The position numbers were made by a program, and so were the translations under genes. Shown here piece after piece: positions 35,530 through 43,654 of a stretch of 64,000 nucleotides of DNA. The stretch comes from Microbacterium arabinogalactanolyticum (lineage in GTDB: Bacteria; Actinomycetota; Actinomycetes; Actinomycetales; Microbacteriaceae): positions 1,187,349 to 1,251,348 of the forward strand of contig NZ_BRZC01000007.1 in NCBI RefSeq assembly GCF_030268005.1, in the 5' to 3' direction. Under the pieces are notes generated by a model that saw only the letters and a program-made list of their open reading frames with translations, made no database searches and was not told where the DNA came from. Each line of letters opens with the position of its first letter. Position 1 is the stretch's first letter.

Positions 35530-35859
35530 ATGGCCTCGATCCTTCCGTTCCGCTCGCCCCGCACCCCTCGTCAGCCCGAGCCGTTGTGGCGCGAGCTGCT
35601 CGGCGCCGAGCTGCGCCGGCTGCGCCACGAACGCGGTGACACCCTGACCGAGACAGCGGAGGCCGCCGGCGTCTCGCCGCAGTACCTGTCGGAGATGGAA
35701 CGGGGCCTGAAGGAGCCGTCGAGCGAGATGATCGCGGCGGTCGCCGGCGCACTGGACTCCTCGCTGCTCGAACTCACCAGCGCGGTCGCGCAGGGCCTCC
35801 GGCCCGCCGAGCCCGCCGCGCAGCCGGCCACCGGTGGGGCGTTCGCCCTCGCCGCCTGA
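35530..35859 (+). CDS. XRE-family regulator, ClgR/PopR-like, with ALAA C-terminus
   Basis: 109 residues. The helix-turn-helix region runs from ELLGAELRRLRHERGDTLTE to GVSPQYLSEMERG, followed by LKEPSSEMIAAVAGAL, the pattern of ClgR and PopR, activators of clp genes in actinobacteria. The protein ends in AFALAA. In Streptomyces, PopR and ClgR carry C-terminal Ala residues needed for ClpP-dependent degradation. An ssrA-like degron is therefore likely. It is encoded beside an accessory clpP pair whose promoter holds two palindromes. Confidence 0.82.
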   Translation: MASILPFRSPRTPRQPEPLWRELLGAELRRLRHERGDTLTETAEAAGVSPQYLSEMERGLKEPSSEMIAAVAGALDSSLLELTSAVAQGLRPAEPAAQPATGGAFALAA

Positions 35860-35933
35860 GGCATCCGGCCGCACGCCGGGCATCCGCGGCATCCCCGATC
35901 CCGGTCCGTCGCGGTCGCGGCTCCACGCCCGCA

Positions 35934-36019
35934 GGGACACCTGCACGGCGCGGGAACGGATGCACGACGATCGGGGCGTTCCCGTCGTGCATCCGTTCCC
36001 GGATCGTGCATCCGCACCC
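35934..36019. repeat. Forward/reverse motif array C (GGAAC-N3-TGCACGA)
   Basis: Forward copies are at 35934-35950 and 35952-35969, reverse copies at 35983-36000 and 36005-36019. The inner pair forms a perfect 18-base-pair stem with a 13-base loop. It lies between the convergent regulator and clpP genes and could terminate both. A 29-base segment (35986-36014) is identical to 37480-37508 on the far side of the clpP operon. Confidence 0.8.
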
Positions 36020-36054
36020 GGCCGCAGGTCATCACCAGGACCCGGCGGATGGGA

Positions 36055-36642
36055 TCAGCGCGGCGCGAGCACCTGGTCGATCAGGCCGTACTCCAGCGCC
36101 GTCTGCGCGGTGAAGACCCGGTCGCGGTCGGTGTCGGCACGCAGCGCCTCGACGGTGCGCCCCGTGTGATGCGCGAGCACCTGCTCCATCTCGGAGCGCA
36201 CGCGCACCACCTCGTCTGCGGCGAGGATCAGGTCGGGCACGGCCCCGCGGGTCTGCGCCGCCGGCTGATGCAGGACGATGCGTGAGTGCGGGAGCGCGGA
36301 TCGCATGCCGGGGGCGCCGGCTGCCACGAGCAGCGCTCCGACCCCGATCGCCTGGCCCACGCACGTGGTCGTGACCCGCGGGCGGATGTGCTGCATCGTG
36401 TCGTAGATCGCGAGAGCCGCGCTCGGGTCTCCCCCAGCGCAGTTCACCGAGAGCTGCACGTCGCTGTCGGGGCTGTCCGCGTCCAGGTGCAGCAGCTGGG
36501 CGATGATCGTGTTCGCGACGCCGGCATCCACCTCGGTGCCGAGGTAGACGATCCGCTCCGAGAGCAGATGCGAGTAGACGTCCATGATCCGGTCGCCGCG
36601 CGGGTTCTGGGCGATGACGTTCGGGATCGTGTAGCCGCTCAT
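36055..36642 (-). CDS. clpP: ClpP-like subunit lacking the catalytic serine
   Basis: 195 residues with a full ClpP fold. The position of the nucleophile (GQAASMG in canonical ClpP) reads GQAIGVG, with Gly at residue 100. The catalytic His (HSRIVLHQP, H125) and Asp (TDRDRVFTA, D174) are retained. It is thus probably inactive by itself and may work in a mixed ring like plastid ClpR. The start overlaps the stop of the active paralogue (ATGA), ensuring balanced synthesis. It belongs to the accessory clpP pair type, comparable to Streptomyces clpP3-clpP4. Confidence 0.88.
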   Translation of the reverse strand: MSGYTIPNVIAQNPRGDRIMDVYSHLLSERIVYLGTEVDAGVANTIIAQLLHLDADSPDSDVQLSVNCAGGDPSAALAIYDTMQHIRPRVTTTCVGQAIGVGALLVAAGAPGMRSALPHSRIVLHQPAAQTRGAVPDLILAADEVVRVRSEMEQVLAHHTGRTVEALRADTDRDRVFTAQTALEYGLIDQVLAPR

Positions 36643-37286
36643 CGCGACTCCTCCTTCGCAACGACCGCATCGGCGCCGTCAGCGCCGAGTCCGATCCGCG
36701 CCCGGCGCCGCGGGAACACGTCGGCGAGCGAGGTGACGACGCCATCGATGAAGCCGTACTCCAGCGCCTCGTCCGCGGTGTACCAGTGGTCGTGCAGCGA
36801 GTCCTCGAACACGCGCTCGCGCGGCTGCCCGGTGTCGTCGGAGATCAGGCCGATCACGGTGTCGCGCATGTGCCGCAGGTCGTCGGCCTGCACCTCGATC
36901 TCGACCGCGGAACCGCCGATGCCCGACGACCCCTGATGCAGCAGGATGCGGGAGTGCGCCAGCGCCCGCCGCTTGCCCTTCGTGCCTGCCGAGAGCAGGA
37001 ACTGGCCGGCGCTGCAGGCGAGCCCCAGTGCGACGGTCGCGACGTCGTTGGGGATCGCGTGGATGATGTCGCGGATGCCGAGCATGGCCGGCACCGACCC
37101 GCCCGGCGAGTGGATCCAGAGTGCGATGTCGGCGGCCGGATCCTCGGCGGCGAGGCTGAGCAGCTGGGTCATGAGCAGGGTGCCGTTGTCGTCGTCGAGC
37201 GGTCCGTCGAGCACGAGGACGCGCTCGTGGAACAGCGCGCGGCGCGCCTCGGCGCCGAACTGCGGGATGGGCTTGTCATCGGTCAT
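36639..37286 (-). CDS. clpP: ATP-dependent Clp protease proteolytic subunit (active triad)
   Basis: 215 residues. The triad is present: S92 in LACSAGQF, H117 in HSRILLHQG and D166 in LHDHWYTA. It degrades substrates delivered by a Clp ATPase encoded elsewhere. The ATG at 37286 is the first gene of the two-gene operon; two perfect palindromes lie about 42 bases upstream. The divergent gene is an EamA transporter, the convergent one the PopR-like regulator. Confidence 0.88.
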   Translation of the reverse strand: MTDDKPIPQFGAEARRALFHERVLVLDGPLDDDNGTLLMTQLLSLAAEDPAADIALWIHSPGGSVPAMLGIRDIIHAIPNDVATVALGLACSAGQFLLSAGTKGKRRALAHSRILLHQGSSGIGGSAVEIEVQADDLRHMRDTVIGLISDDTGQPRERVFEDSLHDHWYTADEALEYGFIDGVVTSLADVFPRRRARIGLGADGADAVVAKEESR

Positions 37287-37327
37287 GGCTCCAGCGTGCG
37301 CCGGGCGGGACACCGCTGTCGCGGGTA

Positions 37328-37357
37328 TCCGCCCCGGGCGGATCCGCCGTGGGCGGA
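37328..37357. promoter_or_regulatory. Two tandem perfect palindromes TCCGCC-N3-GGCGGA
   Basis: TCCGCC-CCG-GGCGGA (37328-37342) is followed without a gap by TCCGCC-GTG-GGCGGA (37343-37357). Two abutting 6-3-6 palindromes upstream of the clpP pair are very unlikely by chance and match the layout of the site in front of the PopR-like gene. They are the probable activator sites. Confidence 0.75.
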
Positions 37358-37427
37358 GCAGCGGATGCCCGGCGGAGCATCGGATGCCCGAGATCCTCAG
37401 CATCCGCCCCGCGATCCCGGCATCCGA

Positions 37428-37514
37428 GGAACACCTGCACGATCCGGGAACACCTGCACGACCGGATCGCGGGATCGACCGTGCATCCGTTCCCGGATCG
37501 TGCATCCGTTCCCG
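37428..37514. repeat. Forward/reverse motif array D (GGAAC-N3-TGCACGA)
   Basis: Forward copies GGAACACCTGCACGA at 37428 and 37447, reverse copies TCGTGCATCCGTTCC-type at 37477-37494 and 37495-37513. It lies between the divergent clpP and EamA genes. It shares a 29-base identity with array C, so the clpP operon is flanked by related arrays. Confidence 0.78.
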
Positions 37515-37549
37515 CGTCTGCACGCCTCCCGGATGCGGGAGAATCGGCT

Positions 37550-38470
37550 GTGCCCTCGAATCTCCGCTGGATGCGGCTGCGCCCGCAGGAACTCGCCCTC
37601 ATCGCCATCACGGCGGTCTGGGGCAGCACGTTCCTGCTCGTGCACTGGGCGATGCAGCACTCCGATCCCTGGTTCTTCGTGGGTCTGCGGTTCCTCGTGG
37701 CCGGGCTGGTCAGCATCCTGATCTTCCGCCACTCGCTGCGCGGGATGCGCTGGACCGACATCGCCGCGGGGGCCTCGATCGGCGTGATGATCTACGGCGG
37801 CTACGGCCTGCAGACCCTGGGCCTGCAGACCATCAACAGCAGCACCTCGGCGTTCCTCACGGCGCTGTACGTGCCGATGGTGCCGTTCGCGCAGTGGATC
37901 TTCTTCCGCAAGCGCCCGCCCGCCATGGCCTTCCTCGGCGCAGGTCTCGCCTTCGTCGGACTGCTGCTGATCGCCGGGCCGGACGCGTTCTCGCTGTCGC
38001 TGGGCGTCGGCGAGACGGTGACGCTGATCAGCACCATCCCGATCGTCGGCGAGATCATCCTCATCAGCGTGTTCGCCGGTCGCGTCGACCTGGGGCGCAT
38101 CACCATCGTGCAGCTGCTCACCGCGGGCCTGCTGGGGCTCGCGACCATGCCCTTCGTCGGCGAGAGCCTCCCCGCCTTCGACTGGGCGTGGGTGATCGCC
38201 GGCGTCGGCCTGGGCATCGCGAGCTGCATCATTCAGCTGACGATGAACTGGGCGCAGAAGTCGGTCTCCCCCACGCGCGCCACCATCATCTACTCGGGCG
38301 AGCCGGTGTGGGCCGCCGTGATCGGGCGCATCGCCGGGGAGCGCCTGCCCGCGGCCGCGCTGGTGGGCGGCCTGCTGGTGGTGCTGGGCATCCTCGCCAG
38401 CGAGCTGCGGATCGTGCGGCGCCGCAGCCGGGGCGGATCCGGAGAAGGCCATACCCCCATTCGGGGGTGA
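37550..38470 (+). CDS. EamA/DMT family transporter
   Basis: 306 residues with ten hydrophobic segments in two EamA halves. Typical patterns are AVWGSTFLLVHWA and PWFFVGLRFLVAG in the first half and IYSGEPVWAAVIG in the second. Family members export amino acids or metabolites. The GTG at 37550 has GGGAG upstream and avoids the repeat array; earlier in-frame starts would translate the array. Confidence 0.85.
   Translation: MPSNLRWMRLRPQELALIAITAVWGSTFLLVHWAMQHSDPWFFVGLRFLVAGLVSILIFRHSLRGMRWTDIAAGASIGVMIYGGYGLQTLGLQTINSSTSAFLTALYVPMVPFAQWIFFRKRPPAMAFLGAGLAFVGLLLIAGPDAFSLSLGVGETVTLISTIPIVGEIILISVFAGRVDLGRITIVQLLTAGLLGLATMPFVGESLPAFDWAWVIAGVGLGIASCIIQLTMNWAQKSVSPTRATIIYSGEPVWAAVIGRIAGERLPAAALVGGLLVVLGILASELRIVRRRSRGGSGEGHTPIRG
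38453..38468. terminator. Short hairpin at the EamA 3' end
   Basis: ACCCCC pairs with GGGGGT across ATTC, overlapping the EamA stop codon. It may attenuate transcription into the acyl-CoA synthetase gene 53 bases later. There is no T tract. Confidence 0.3.
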
Positions 38471-38522
38471 ACTCCCCCGCTCTTCGGGTCGAAGATGGAG
38501 GGATCGAGCAAGGGAGCCTGAG

Positions 38523-40232
38523 ATGACACGCGACGCCACCGCCGCCACGAACGCCGTCCGCGAGATGCGCGACTTCCTCTTCGCGCACGGCGACGACTAC
38601 GACGGCGCCCGCGCCGGGTTCGCCTGGCCGCAGGTGGACTCCTTCAACTTCGCGCTGGAGTGGTTCGACGTGATCGCGGGCGAGAACCCCGACCGCCCGG
38701 CCGTGCAGATCGTCTCGGCAGATCTGTCCGTGCAGAGCTGGAGCTACGGCCGGCTCTCCGAACGATCGGACCAGGTCGCGAACTGGCTGCGCGACCTCGG
38801 CATCCGCCGCGGCGACCACCTGATCGTGATGCTGAACAACACGATCGAGCTGTGGGAGATCATGCTCGCCATCACCAAGATCGGCGCGATCGCGATCCCC
38901 ACCTCGACCCTCCTGTCGGCATCCGACCTCGCCTACCGCATCGACCACGGCCGCGCCCGCGCCGTGGTCGCGCTGGGCGGGCTGGCGGATCGCGTCGAGG
39001 ATGCCGACGTGCTCCGCATCGCGGTCGGCGACGCCACCGCCGGCTGGCACGACTTCGCCGCGTCCGCCGATGCCGCCGCGGTCTTCGAGCCGGACGGCCC
39101 CACCCCGGCATCCGACACCGCCCTGCTGTACTTCACCAGCGGCACCACGAGCCGGCCGAAGCTCGTGCAGCACACGCACGTCTCCTACCCGGTCGGCCAC
39201 CTGTCGACCATGTGGTGGCTGGGCGTGCGGCCCGACGACGTGCACCTGAACATCTCCTCGCCCGGCTGGGCCAAGCACGCCTGGTCGAGCTTCTACTCGC
39301 CGTTCCTCGCCGAGGCGACCGTGTTCGTCTACAACTACGACCGCTTCGACGCGAACACCCTCATGCAGGTGATGGACACGCACCACGTGTCGACCTTCTG
39401 CGCACCGCCGACCGTGTGGCGGATGCTGATCCAGGCCGACCTGTCACGACTGACGAACCCGCCCCGCGAGCTCGTCGGCGCGGGCGAGCCGCTGAACCCC
39501 GAGGTCATCAACCGCGTGCGCGAGGCATGGGGCAGCACGATCCGCGACGGATACGGGCAGACCGAGATGACCGCGTGTGTGGGCAACTCCCCCGGGCAGG
39601 TCGTCAAGGACGGCTCGATGGGCCGCGCGTTGCCCGGCTACCCTGTGGTACTGCTCGACCCGGTCACCGGCGAGGTGACGGACGCCGAGGGTGAGATCGC
39701 GCTGGACCTCTCCGAGGCGCCGCTGGGCCTGATGTCGGGGTACTACGAGGATCCGGAGAAGACCGCCGAGTCCCGTGCTGGCGGCTTCCACCACACCGGC
39801 GACATCGCCGCGCGCGACGCCGACGGGTATCTGACGTACGTCGGACGCGCAGACGACGTGTTCAAGGCATCCGACTACAAGATCTCGCCGTTCGAGCTGG
39901 AGTCCGCGCTGCTCGAGCACGAGCTGGTCGTCGAGGCGGCGGTCGTGCCGAGCCCCGACCCGACGCGCCTGGCGGTGCCGAAGGCGTACGTGATCCTGCA
40001 CGGGTCCGCGGGCAGCGGAGCGGATGCCGAGCATGCCGCGGCCGCGCAGATCTTCGGCTTCGCGCGCGAGCGGCTCTCCTCGCACCTGTGGGTGCGGATC
40101 ATCGAGTTCGTGCCGGAGCTGCCCAAGACGATCTCGGGGAAGATCCGGCGCGTGGAGCTGCGGGCGCGGGAGGCCGAGCGCGTCGCATCCGGCGACGCCA
40201 CGGGACAGCACCTGGACCGCGACCACCGCTGA
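38523..40232 (+). CDS. AMP-dependent acyl-CoA synthetase
   Basis: 569-residue ANL-superfamily enzyme. The P-loop is YFTSGTTSRPKLV, then DGYGQTEMT, HHTGDIAARDADGYLTYVGRADDVFK and the C-terminal lysine motif LPKTISGKIRR. It activates a carboxylic acid to acyl-AMP and then acyl-CoA; medium-chain or acetate-like substrates fit the family. The ATG at 38523 follows AAGGGAG. The acid specificity is unknown. Confidence 0.9.
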   Translation: MTRDATAATNAVREMRDFLFAHGDDYDGARAGFAWPQVDSFNFALEWFDVIAGENPDRPAVQIVSADLSVQSWSYGRLSERSDQVANWLRDLGIRRGDHLIVMLNNTIELWEIMLAITKIGAIAIPTSTLLSASDLAYRIDHGRARAVVALGGLADRVEDADVLRIAVGDATAGWHDFAASADAAAVFEPDGPTPASDTALLYFTSGTTSRPKLVQHTHVSYPVGHLSTMWWLGVRPDDVHLNISSPGWAKHAWSSFYSPFLAEATVFVYNYDRFDANTLMQVMDTHHVSTFCAPPTVWRMLIQADLSRLTNPPRELVGAGEPLNPEVINRVREAWGSTIRDGYGQTEMTACVGNSPGQVVKDGSMGRALPGYPVVLLDPVTGEVTDAEGEIALDLSEAPLGLMSGYYEDPEKTAESRAGGFHHTGDIAARDADGYLTYVGRADDVFKASDYKISPFELESALLEHELVVEAAVVPSPDPTRLAVPKAYVILHGSAGSGADAEHAAAAQIFGFARERLSSHLWVRIIEFVPELPKTISGKIRRVELRAREAERVASGDATGQHLDRDHR

Positions 40233-40257
40233 CGGCCCATGGGCCGGATGCCTGCGG

Positions 40258-40338
40258 TACGGATGTCGGCTCAGAACACGGATGTCCGCTGATTCGGGCG
40301 ATCTCGACCGACATTCGTGCTTTCGACCGACATCCGTA
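40258..40338. repeat. Forward/reverse motif array E (ACGGATGTCGG)
   Basis: Forward copies TACGGATGTCGG (40258-40269) and ACGGATGTCCGCT (40278-40290), reverse copies CCGACATTCGTG (40308-40319) and CCGACATCCGTA (40327-40338). The outer pair is a perfect 12-base match, allowing nested hairpins. It lies between convergent genes. Confidence 0.75.
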
Positions 40339-40405
40339 TCGGACGTCGGGAGTCCCGGGTGCCGCCAGACGTCAGACGTCCTCGGCGTCGGGCGCCCCGT
40401 CGCGG

Positions 40406-40816
40406 TCAGGCGACCGCGACGACGTCCGTGCTGAGCGTGGCCGGTCGTGGAGCGGAAGCTGCGGCCGGGGCCTTCGCGGCGGCCGACTCGGCCTCGACCT
40501 CGGCCTGCTCGACCGCGGCGGCGCGCCGTGCGAGCAGCGGGGCGAGAACGACGCGCAGGACCGTCCCGGCGATCAGTGCGACGCCGAGCCCGATCGCGGC
40601 GACGAAGAACGGCGTCCACAGGGCGGCGAAGGATGCCGAGACGCTGAGCAGCGCACCGACGATCCACACGCCGATCGCCCCGCCTGCGAGCCCGGCAGCG
40701 CCACGAGCGATCGCGAAGGCTGCGACGAGCGCGCAGACGAGGGCGATGACTGCTCCGGTCACTCCGATCGGCACGAAGACCGACACGAGCGTGTTGGTCA
40801 AACCGAGTGTTGACAT
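40406..40816 (-). CDS. Four-pass membrane protein, hypothetical
   Basis: 136 residues with four hydrophobic segments (LVSVFVPIGVTGAVIALV; LAGGAIGVWIVGALL; FFVAAIGLGVALIAG and flanks), then a charged Ala-rich tail. The ATG at 40816 starts MSTLGLTNTL. No family is recognised and no operon partner is obvious. Confidence 0.7.
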   Translation of the reverse strand: MSTLGLTNTLVSVFVPIGVTGAVIALVCALVAAFAIARGAAGLAGGAIGVWIVGALLSVSASFAALWTPFFVAAIGLGVALIAGTVLRVVLAPLLARRAAAVEQAEVEAESAAAKAPAAASAPRPATLSTDVVAVA

Positions 40817-40951
40817 TCTGACGACCCCCCGTCACGGACACGCATCCGCGTGTTCCTGAACTCAAGGTTACGCGGGTGGATTCGCGGAGTCACTCCCCCT
40901 GAAGAACGATTCGGCATCATCCTGAAGGATGACGCGTGAACGCCCGGTGAC

Positions 40952-42436
40952 TCAGCGACGGGTCCTGCGCGGGAGGCGCAGGCGGGTCAGCCGAGGCGGC
41001 ACCACGGGCACCGGCGCGGTGAAGACGGCATCCACCACCATCGATCCGTCAGTGGGGCCGATCACCGGGATCGGCGTCGTGAGGGTGGTCTCGAGCGGCG
41101 CGACCGGCACCGTCGCGAGATCACGATGCGCGCTCACGTACGCCGGGACCAGCAGAGCGACCGCGCCGAGCCAGGCGAGCGGGTTGCTCATCGCGACGCC
41201 CTCGAACTCCAGGATCGCGCCGAGCGCGAGCGCGGCCGCCACACGGGCGACCAGCTCGATCACCCCGGTGACCGTGGGCACGAGAACCCGTCCCAGCCCC
41301 TGCAGCACCCCGCGCAGCACGAACAGCACGCCCAGCAGCACGTAGGTGGAGCCGTTGATGATCAGCATCAGGTGCGCGTACTCGACGACGCGGTCCGCGC
41401 CGTCGCCGACGAACAGCCGCACCACCGGCACGCCGAACGCGATCATGAAGGCGCCGAGCAGGAGCGCGGCGATCACCGCCATCCACAGCGCCTGGATCGT
41501 GCCTCGGCGCACCCGGTCGGGGCGACGCGCGCCGAGGTTCTGCGCGGCGTACATCGACGCGGCCAGCCCCAGCGAGGCGAGGAACGCGGTGGCGAGACTG
41601 TCGACGCGGGATGCCGCGGTGTAGGCGGCCACCGCATCCGCGCCCAGCGTGTTCAGCGCGACCTGCACGATCAGAGCGCCGATGGCGATGATCGACGCCT
41701 GGAAGCCCATCGGCAGGCCGAGACGCAGGTGCTCGGCCATGTCGGCGCGCGACACCTTCCAGTCCGCACGGTGCACGTGAAGCACGGGCACGCGGCGCCA
41801 CACGTACAGCAGGCACAGCAGCACCGAGACGGCCTGCGCGACGACCGTCGCCCAGGCGGCTCCCGCGACCCCCCACTCCAGCGTGCCGACCATCAGGATC
41901 ACGAGCCCGACGTTCAGGGCGCACGAGATGGTGAGGAACACCAGCGGCGTGGTGGAGTCGCCGATCGCACGGATGATCGCGGCCAGGTAGTTGAAGAACA
42001 TGATCGTGCTGCCGCCGATGAAGGTCACCTGCGTGAACGCGGTGGCCTCGGCGAGCAGCTCGGGCGGGGTCTGCAGCAGCCGCAGGAACGGCTCGGCGAT
42101 GAGCGGCCCCACCACCGTCAGGACCAGGCTGGTGGCGGCGGTGAGCAGGGTGCCCGTGGCGACCGAGCGCCGCACGCCGTGGGCATCCGAGGCGCCGAAC
42201 GCCTGGGCGGTCGGGATCGCGAAACCGCTCGCCAGGCCCCACGCGAAGCCGATGACGAGGAAGATCAGACTGCCGGTCGCGCCGACGGCCGCGAGCGAGT
42301 CCACGCCGAGATGGCGTCCGACGACCACGGCATCCACGAACTGGTACAGCTGCTGCACGACGTTGCCGATGAGCAGCGGCACGGAGAAGGCCAGGATGAC
42401 GCGCCACGGGCGGCCGGTGATGAGGGTGGTAGCCAT
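40952..42436 (-). CDS. MATE family efflux transporter
   Basis: 494 residues with 12 hydrophobic segments. The N-terminal motif PLLIGNVVQQLYQFVDAVVVG and the repeat in the second half are typical of MatE proteins, cation-coupled exporters of drugs or metabolites. It starts with the ATG at 42436. A short palindrome CCGTGA-TCGG-TCACGG at 42494-42509 lies upstream and might be an operator. Confidence 0.9.
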   Translation of the reverse strand: MATTLITGRPWRVILAFSVPLLIGNVVQQLYQFVDAVVVGRHLGVDSLAAVGATGSLIFLVIGFAWGLASGFAIPTAQAFGASDAHGVRRSVATGTLLTAATSLVLTVVGPLIAEPFLRLLQTPPELLAEATAFTQVTFIGGSTIMFFNYLAAIIRAIGDSTTPLVFLTISCALNVGLVILMVGTLEWGVAGAAWATVVAQAVSVLLCLLYVWRRVPVLHVHRADWKVSRADMAEHLRLGLPMGFQASIIAIGALIVQVALNTLGADAVAAYTAASRVDSLATAFLASLGLAASMYAAQNLGARRPDRVRRGTIQALWMAVIAALLLGAFMIAFGVPVVRLFVGDGADRVVEYAHLMLIINGSTYVLLGVLFVLRGVLQGLGRVLVPTVTGVIELVARVAAALALGAILEFEGVAMSNPLAWLGAVALLVPAYVSAHRDLATVPVAPLETTLTTPIPVIGPTDGSMVVDAVFTAPVPVVPPRLTRLRLPRRTRR

Positions 42437-42632
42437 GCGGGTCCCAGGGAAGCGGGCGGGCGGGGGTGGGGATGCCGGAGACGACGACCGTCACCGTGAT
42501 CGGTCACGGCGACGGATCGCAGAAGTCTATCGAATCGTTTCGAGCTTGGGAATGCGCGCGACGGATATCGTGCGGGTGCGGTGCGGGTCCAGGGGCTTGT
42601 CCGCGTGCTCGCCGAGACGCTAGAGCAGGAGG

Positions 42633-43595
42633 ATGACACGACTGAGACGCAGCGATCCGCACGGGCCGGGACTGAGCCGGGTCCGCCGCGGGCGCGGCTG
42701 GGAGTACCGGATGCCCGACGGCACCCGCATCACGGATGCCGCACTGCTCGAACGGCTGCGCGCGATGGCGATCCCTCCCGCGTGGACCGACGTCTGGGTC
42801 AGTCCGCACGAGAACGGCCACGTCCTCGCGACGGGGATGGACGACGCCGGACGCCGGCAGTACATCTATCACCCCGCCTGGCACGAGCGGATGGCGAGGG
42901 AGAAGTTCGATCGGATGCTGCAGCTCGCCGCCGTGATGCCCGGCGTGCGCGCCGGCGTGACGCGCGACCTGCGTCAGGACGGCTTCGGTCGGCCCCGCGT
43001 ACTCGCCGGGGCTTTCCGGATGCTCGACAGCGCGATGCTGAGGGTGGGATCGGAGCAGTATGCCCGGCAGCACGGCAGCATCGGCCTGGCCACGCTCCGC
43101 GGATCGCACGCGCACGTCTCGGCGGAGCGCACGGTGGAGCTCGCGTTCCCCGGCAAGAGCGGGCAGGCGTGGGATTCGCGGGTCGAGGATCCTGATCTGG
43201 CGGCGCTGGTCGCCGGGCTGAAGCGTCGCGGGCCGCGAGCGCTGCTGCTGAGCTGGCAGGACGGGTCGACCTGGCATCCGATCCGCCCGGCCGACATCAA
43301 CGACGACGTCCGCGCGCGCACCGGAGGGGACTTCACCGCGAAGGACTTCCGCACGCTGCACGGCACCATCGTCGCCGCCACGGAGCTGGCGCGGATCGGC
43401 CCCCGCGACACCGACAGCGCACGCCGCCGAGCCGTCGCGGCGGCCATGCGGGCGACCGCCGCGGCTCTGGGGAACACTCCCGCGGTCGCACGGTCGGGCT
43501 ACGTCGACCCGCGCGTGCTGGACCTGTACGACGACGGCATCGTCGTGGACACCGGTCGCCGAGTCGAGCCGCAGCTCGGGGAGCTGCTGGCCTGA
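42633..43595 (+). CDS. DNA topoisomerase IB
   Basis: 320-residue poxvirus-type topoisomerase IB. The start GLSRVRRGRGWEYRMPDG and the KDFRTLHGT motif are characteristic; the catalytic tyrosine is Y290 in ARSGYVDPRVLD. It relaxes supercoils through a 3'-phosphotyrosine bond. GCAGGAGG precedes the ATG at 42633. Bacterial members are sporadic in distribution, so past horizontal transfer is possible, but base composition here matches the neighbours. Confidence 0.9.
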   Translation: MTRLRRSDPHGPGLSRVRRGRGWEYRMPDGTRITDAALLERLRAMAIPPAWTDVWVSPHENGHVLATGMDDAGRRQYIYHPAWHERMAREKFDRMLQLAAVMPGVRAGVTRDLRQDGFGRPRVLAGAFRMLDSAMLRVGSEQYARQHGSIGLATLRGSHAHVSAERTVELAFPGKSGQAWDSRVEDPDLAALVAGLKRRGPRALLLSWQDGSTWHPIRPADINDDVRARTGGDFTAKDFRTLHGTIVAATELARIGPRDTDSARRRAVAAAMRATAAALGNTPAVARSGYVDPRVLDLYDDGIVVDTGRRVEPQLGELLA

Positions 43596-43654
43596 CCCGC
43601 TTCCGGGCTCCGGAGAGCGCGCCTGACCGGCGGGAACAGGGCCAAGATGGTGAT

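Noticed and set aside
42494..42509. Palindrome CCGTGA-TCGG-TCACGG upstream of the MATE gene
   Set aside because: Short arms in GC-rich DNA and no adjacent regulator gene; it is mentioned only with the MATE entry.
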